Shown one piece after another: positions 58,905 to 64,000 of a stretch of 64,000 bases of DNA (the stretch's first letter is position 1; each line of letters starts with the position of its first letter). The position numbers were made by a program, and so were the translations under genes. Origin of the DNA: Hyaloscypha bicolor E (taxonomy: Eukaryota > Ascomycota > Leotiomycetes > Helotiales > Hyaloscyphaceae); the NCBI RefSeq assembly GCF_002865645.1, contig NW_020194518.1, positions 1,239,463-1,303,462 on the forward strand. The letters are read 5' to 3'. A model generated the notes under the pieces. It saw nothing but the letters and a program-made list of their open reading frames with translations, was not told the origin of the DNA and made no database searches.

Positions 58905-60943
58905 ATGGAGGTTGAGATTTAGATGGGAAACAGAGATTAGACAGAGATAGAGTTGTGCTTTTTGCATTGCATTTGGGTATGCATAGAGGCCCGAGCATAG
59001 AGTAATAGACAAGACATATTTGCAGCCACAGTCCGGTAGTTTACTAGGACTTGACAGGATCACCCATATCTTTGCGTCGGGAAATGAATTTCCTGGTCTT
59101 GGAACCTACCACGTGGGCAGCACATTGTTCCAGACAGCGAGGTTCTCTGCTCAATTTGCATTTGAAAGCTCAAACGGTTCTATCAGTCTGACTTCATTAC
59201 TGCTATTCAATGGATTACAAGCCACGGGCTCGGGTATACCATGCGTCATGCCGTCCCATCTACTTCACAGTGAAGCTTGGGTTCCCGATTATTCACTCTC
59301 ATGGCTGGATCAATGACTGGAACGAATCCCGTACTTTGAACTACAATTAACTCAAAAAGTCCTTTACCTTTCCCAATATTTCTCCAACCTTTGGCATCCA
59401 TTCATTTTCCCAATACCCAGCATGCACCACCCAACCCCAAAGCTCCATCCAGGACCCTTGTGGTCCTTCATTCCACATATATTATTCCTCCTGTTCCGAA
59501 TGGTTCCCCAGCTCTTTCTCCTAACCATCTTCTCCAGCTTCTACTCAGGATCAGACATATTTTCAAATGGCTTTGATTTTCGCTTCTAGCGCGATTTGCT
59601 CTTCGAACGTCGTGATTATCTCTTTCTTTTCAGCTATACCAACCTCATGTATATCATCTCCATGGTACACGGGTCCAGCAGTATAAACCTCGCATTTCCT
59701 CTGCCCTTCGACGATGACGAGGAAAAGAGTCCGGAATCCAGCATGGCTACGGAGCTTTAAGCTCTCCTTCAACGTGGAGGACGGCCTCGTGACAGCAGAA
59801 GAGAATTCGCAGAGTATATTGCCGACCCATCCCGCTCGTTCCCCTCCTTTCCCCGCTTCGCGCGGAGAAAACAAGGGTACGGGTTTTCAGTGCTCGTTGT
59901 GCTGAATCTCGTTTTTTGTGCGCTTGCCGCTCAGAGAGTGGTCGAGGATTGACGATAAGTTACCAGCGGATTGGGATTTCTTCTTTCAAGTGCTGGGCTT
60001 AGCCATTGAGGTGACGTGGGTGGCGTGGCGTGGCTCATGGCTAGGAATGCACTGTTGCACCGGTGGGAGGTGAAGATGGGTGGGATTGCGAGGAGGATCA
60101 GGAGGGAGTGTTTGCGGCTTGATGGTGGAGGGCAGCTTTGTGCTTTGGTTTGCCCCAAACTTTCAAGCTAAACAATGAGCGCGTCAATTCGAGGTACAAT
60201 GCCTTGAGGAAGTCGAACAGCCCATGGCTGAACGAGGATTCACACGAAGGCCGAATCGAGTGCGTGGGGGAGCGCTTGAGAAAAACGGGAAGGATGGAGA
60301 GACATACTGGGTACCTCAAAATATGAAAAGGATGGGAAAGGATACAAAGCAGTCAGGCTTGACCCTTTTGAGATAATTACAGTGAGTGATAGGAAGGAGG
60401 GAGCAGTGAAAGGCGAAAGGTTTCAGGTTTTGCGGAGTGAGGAGCTAGCATATTGTGAAGTGATGATTTGATAAGAGCAGGGGGGGCGGGGGGGAAACCT
60501 TGGCTTGCGGGAAACAGTAGTCGTGGTCAAGAGGTGTAGATTGGTTGTCTAGCTAAGGTTGGTCGAAGGACGGTATTGATTCTCCAAGAGCAGTAAATTT
60601 ATGGTCACGTGCACCACTGGCTTGGGGGCTTCTCCTTGGGGGGGTGGAGTTATGCGCCAGTGTTCAAAAACCCCTGTCAGCTATCTCCACAACGCCCGAG
60701 TTTGCAGTACACGCCCAGATTTGCAGTACTGCCAATTGTGAGTGCAGACTGACTCTGCCTCTTGTTTCCTGCCCACATTTTACCTGACACTCTTCCAGGC
60801 TTCACCAACATTGTTACACTGCAACGACAGCAACAGCAGCCCCCAGTAAAGCTTACTCGGTTGTATACCTGCAACGGGCAGTTGTTTAGTTTTGCAAACC
60901 TGACATCCCAGTCATCCTCGAGTCTGTCCGGACCCGCACAACT
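58905..60943. other. Spacer of 2 kb upstream of the C2H2 gene
   Basis: No gene is supported. A minus-strand frame at 59563-59874 (ending FEEQIALEAKIKAI) has a protein-like texture but no ATG and no recognised exon partner. A G-rich run (GGGGGGGCGGGGGGG-like) lies at 60480-60495. CACGTG occurs at 60606-60611, and a repeated TTTGCAGTAC occurs at 60699-60708 and 60720-60729, near the C2H2 promoter. Confidence 0.35.
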
Positions 60944-63550
60944 ATGGAGGGGGCAGTGCTAGATGCATCAGATCACCCAATGCTCAAGGCAACTGGTCCC
61001 GCATTTACCCTTCCGCAACCATTACCTCCAGTCAAGGCCAATTGTTTGGCTTTATATCAACCGGACGTGCTCAAATTCCCAGGTTTCGGGAGTCGAGCCT
61101 ACACTCACTGGACGGACTCAGAGCTCAACAGTAGTCCCCAAACTGAACGTGAGTCTCTCTCGGCACCCCCAACTCCTTCTCTATCATCGTCTGGCATCTC
61201 TAGCATCCAAAGCAACACGCATGAAGCCTGTCCCACTCCAGAAGCTTCCACGAGGACCACCCGACTGCCTCTCCGGGGCAGTAAGGCCAAGCAAAATGAC
61301 TTTTTCGGTGCATCTGAATTTGGACGTTTGATGCTCATGGACTCGGAATATGAACCATTTCGCACGGCAAGCAGATCAGGTTCTAGCATGCAAGTACCAG
61401 GACGCTATCGGATTGCATATCCCCGTGGGAAAGTCGTCGATTGGACTCATTGGGAACCCACAAAGTTCCAGTGCAGCTTCTGCCAGGAGAGATTTCTCAA
61501 TGATTTTGACCTCCGAACCCATCTACGGACGCACAAGAGGTACCGGAGGCTCCTGAAAGAGGAAATGGGCAACAATGACTTGGATTCCTCCCCTGACCCA
61601 GTGGATGGTCCTACTCAAGCCTTGCGTGATGCGTCCTTGGCTTCCCAGAAGAGGCCTACTCTGGATGACAGCTGCACGCCTTTCCCATCTGGAGACATCT
61701 ATTCTGAGGATACTAGGGCCCGACAGAATAACTTGAGCGATGGAGCTAGTGGCGTTGCAAGTCGAACCAAATCCGAACGAGATACACGCTCGACGTCTTC
61801 GGATGAAAACACGGACCTGTGCGCCGACATCTTCCATGGCCTGGAAGGTACGACTATTGAGAGGGCTTCATTTCCTACATCACCTCTGCATGCTAAACAC
61901 CCTCCCCCGCACTTGCTGCTCACAAAAAGTGGCGTGGAAGACCCAAAGAGTAGCCTTCGGAGCTACACCGATTGCTCAGAAGACGAAAAGGAAATGCTTG
62001 GCAGCAAAGACCTCCTTGGTTGTGAAGATACGCCGATTTTTGATCTGGAGATGGACGGAGTTCAAGGAAATGACAACGTCGAAGGACTTCTTATGCTGAG
62101 GTCATCATTGGCATCTATGAAGCGAAAACTGATTATCCATATCATGGATGAATTTATGGTCCTCTTGAAGCAAGATTGGGCTGCCCGTACACGAAACCAT
62201 GGGAATGCGCCAGGTGAGGCACCAAATGGCACCTACCAGTCTAAACCAAGAACATCTTCTCAAGTTTCTTCGAACAACCGACGCCGACAGTACAATGGAG
62301 AGGACAATGATAACGGAGGACCCGGTGACGGTGATGGTGACGGTGATGACGATGATCAGAGAGCACCTAAAAGGGTTAGAGCTTCTTCATTTCCGGCAAA
62401 CGACAACGCCAAATTTGCCTGTCCTTATCGAAAGTACGACCCTCGAAAATACTGTGTCCAAAATTGGCGTCCTTGTGCTCTCACCCCTCTTGAAAACGTA
62501 GCTCGGGTAAAGTTTGTTACTCACTCCTTTCAAAGCGGTTTCCTCACTAATTTGACTGATTGCAGAGCGCATTTATACCGGCATCATCGTATATTCCAAT
62601 GCAAGAGGTGCAAACACCTCTTCCTGAACCAGAGCGTGCTCGATGAGCACATTTTGGCTCTGGAGGGCTGTATCCCCAATCGAATAAATCTTGCAGAAGG
62701 CATCACCGCGGAGACCGAAAAAAGGCTGCGAAGCAGGAAGAAGACGTATCCATATCAGACGGAAGCTGATCGCTGGGAAGAGATCTATCGAATGTTATTC
62801 AGCACACCAATCATACCTAGCCCTTGTATGTGAACTTTTCTTTGATCTGACTGGTGTGCTCTCTCGCGTGAACTAAATCCTCTAGTCTTTGAACCCGTCG
62901 AGGAGAGCGTTGGCCAACTGTCTGATTCGACAAAACTCGCCGAATTCGAAGAATATACACAAAATGAGCTGCCCAGGTTATTCTGGGCTGCGCTTGAAGA
63001 AGTCGTCACCAAGGAAATGCAGCCAGTTGAGGAACGACTAAGAACTCAACTCATGGACATGATCCAGAATTGCCAGCACCAAGTCTTCTCGACTTATCAA
63101 TCTATGGTCACTTCCACTCTTGATACCTTGATGGGCGACAACTTCACCAGGGATAGACTGCTCAACCAATTCGAGCCACTATCCCGAATCACAACCACTG
63201 AAAACCAGCTTGCCTCCGTCAATAGCGCTGCCAGTGACAACAATCTTTCTGCTTTCAATTCCTCGACAACTTTGAGCAGCATTTTCAGATCATCTACGAC
63301 ACTGAACAGCGTCTTTACGTCATCTACTACGTTGAGCAGTATTGCCAGCTCTCAGACATCGCCCCAGATCCAGCCAGCTGGGAGTGAGCTCTGCGGAGAA
63401 GTGGAAGAGGACGGTACTGGAGCTTTTGGTGCTAATGATAAGACTGTGGCAACGACCGACATTGGTCCAGACGATCTCTGGACGACGGACATAGAGGACA
63501 TAGACGTCAGCAAATTTGGAATGGGCAACATGTGGGACACGGGAACTTGA
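60944..63550 (+). CDS. C2H2-type zinc-finger protein
   Basis: Three exons (60944-62511, 62566-62825, 62886-63550) with introns of 54 and 60 nt give 830 aa. A canonical finger CSFCQERFLNDFDLRTHLRTH lies at about residues 177-197. A second zinc region around residue 485-570 has FACPYRKYDP, then ARVK joined across intron 1 to AHLYRHH, then CKRCKHLF..LDEHI; this CPY...RVKxHLYRxH block is a fungal-specific motif found in many putative DNA-binding or effector-domain proteins. Intron 1 is a multiple of three and stop-free, so unspliced reading is possible, but removal restores the motif. An Asp/Gly run lies near residue 465. Three tandem 10-residue SSTTLSSIFR-type repeats lie near the C-terminus (63260-63349). 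Probably nuclear; target genes unknown. Confidence 0.85.
63260..63349 (+). repeat. Coding 30-bp tandem repeat, three copies
   Basis: Three adjacent 30-bp units inside the C2H2 gene encode SSTTL-[SN]-S-[IV]-x-x decapeptides. The copies differ mainly at synonymous or conservative positions, so the repeat is old and in frame. Confidence 0.75.
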
Positions 63551-64000
63551 GGATAATTATCACTTTCAGCATGGTGGAAGTGCTCGGGTTAGTTGAAGTG
63601 CGCAAAAAATACCCCAATAATTCACGTGAAAAGGAAATGCAGAACAGTTCCAGATTCCCCTAATCACGACCAGGTGTGACCACAGTGATATTCTCATGAG
63701 TAAGATGCAAGCATAATTAAGAGGCAACAACCAACTCCACCCAAGAAGTTCAATCTTTCCGTATTGTCGATTAATTTTCTCTCTCTTACACTTCGCTTTC
63801 GGTTAGTAAGCTTGCCGCTCTTGCTCAGGCGCTAATTACCCTCGGCTCACCCTCGTCTCAATCGACTCGCCTGAGCAACCTGAGCAACCTGAGCAACCTG
63901 AGCAACCTGAGCAACCTGAGCGCCCAAGCATCTTGAGCAAGCCATCAAATCGTTACGTGTTTTAAGTTTCTCGCTTTTTTAGCTAATCACCCTCGATCTA
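63551..64000. other. Right-edge spacer
   Basis: The 3' flank of the C2H2 gene. It contains the palindrome TTCACGTGAA at 63621-63630 and the 9-bp tandem repeat. No gene start is recognised before the window ends. Confidence 0.35.
63871..63921. repeat. 9-bp tandem repeat CTGAGCAAC
   Basis: Five perfect copies plus a partial sixth of CTGAGCAAC. A diverged related motif, CTTGAGCAAG, follows at 63931. The unit length is a multiple of three but no surrounding gene is visible. Confidence 0.9.

Noticed and set aside
59563..59874. Minus-strand open frame with protein-like C-terminus (EEQIALEAKIKAI)
   Set aside because: No ATG, no identifiable upstream exon and no recognised family.

Overview
This 64 kb window is nuclear DNA of a filamentous ascomycete (Pezizomycotina; Leotiomycetes is my best guess from the gene set, but I cannot prove it from sequence). 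The genes carry short spliceosomal introns, mostly 47-70 nt with GTAAGT-like donors, CTAAC/CTGAC-like branch sites and AG acceptors. They include typical fungal products: RSC chromatin remodeller, PAK kinase, Ysc84-like SYLF/SH3 protein, Scp160, HP1 and a 2EXR protein. Genes lie on both strands with 0.3-3 kb spacers and no operons. I saw no convincing tRNA or rRNA gene, no CRISPR array and no intact transposon.

Layout. 0-16.8 kb is gene-dense: rsc9 (minus strand, cut by the left edge) diverges from an uncharacterised 659-aa protein. An intronless 966-aa orphan follows, then msrB (minus) diverging from an Arf GAP gene, and sft1 (minus) diverging from a SYLF+SH3 gene. 16.8-24 kb is gene-poor and looks decayed: a broken beta-lactamase-like gene, a T16 run and an A+T-rich island. 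24-39.3 kb returns to housekeeping genes: a short-chain dehydrogenase, Ste20 kinase (minus), the multi-KH protein Scp160 and HP1 (minus). 39.3-47.4 kb is accessory: a dead GH28 rhamnogalacturonase, an intact FAD monooxygenase, a dead F-box-like gene and a membrane-anchored seven-bladed propeller protein resembling PLL-type lectins (minus). 48-64 kb holds cct5, a CCCH+2EXR protein, an alpha/beta-hydrolase-like gene (minus), a histidine-phosphatase-family gene and a C2H2 zinc-finger protein.

Functional links are few. rsc9 and HP1 are both chromatin proteins. The Arf GAP, the Sft1 SNARE and the SYLF/SH3 protein all serve membrane traffic or actin/endocytosis and lie within 5 kb, but nothing suggests co-regulation beyond shared divergent promoters. 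The most unusual items are the transmembrane propeller-lectin protein, the CCCH-2EXR fusion, the orphan 966-aa gene, a GC-AG intron in cct5, a possible 10-nt first exon in the HP1 gene, and three gene relics at different degrees of decay. I found no clearly new multi-gene system. Exon boundaries were set by eye from splice signals, reading-frame continuity and family conservation; no alignment or transcript data were available.
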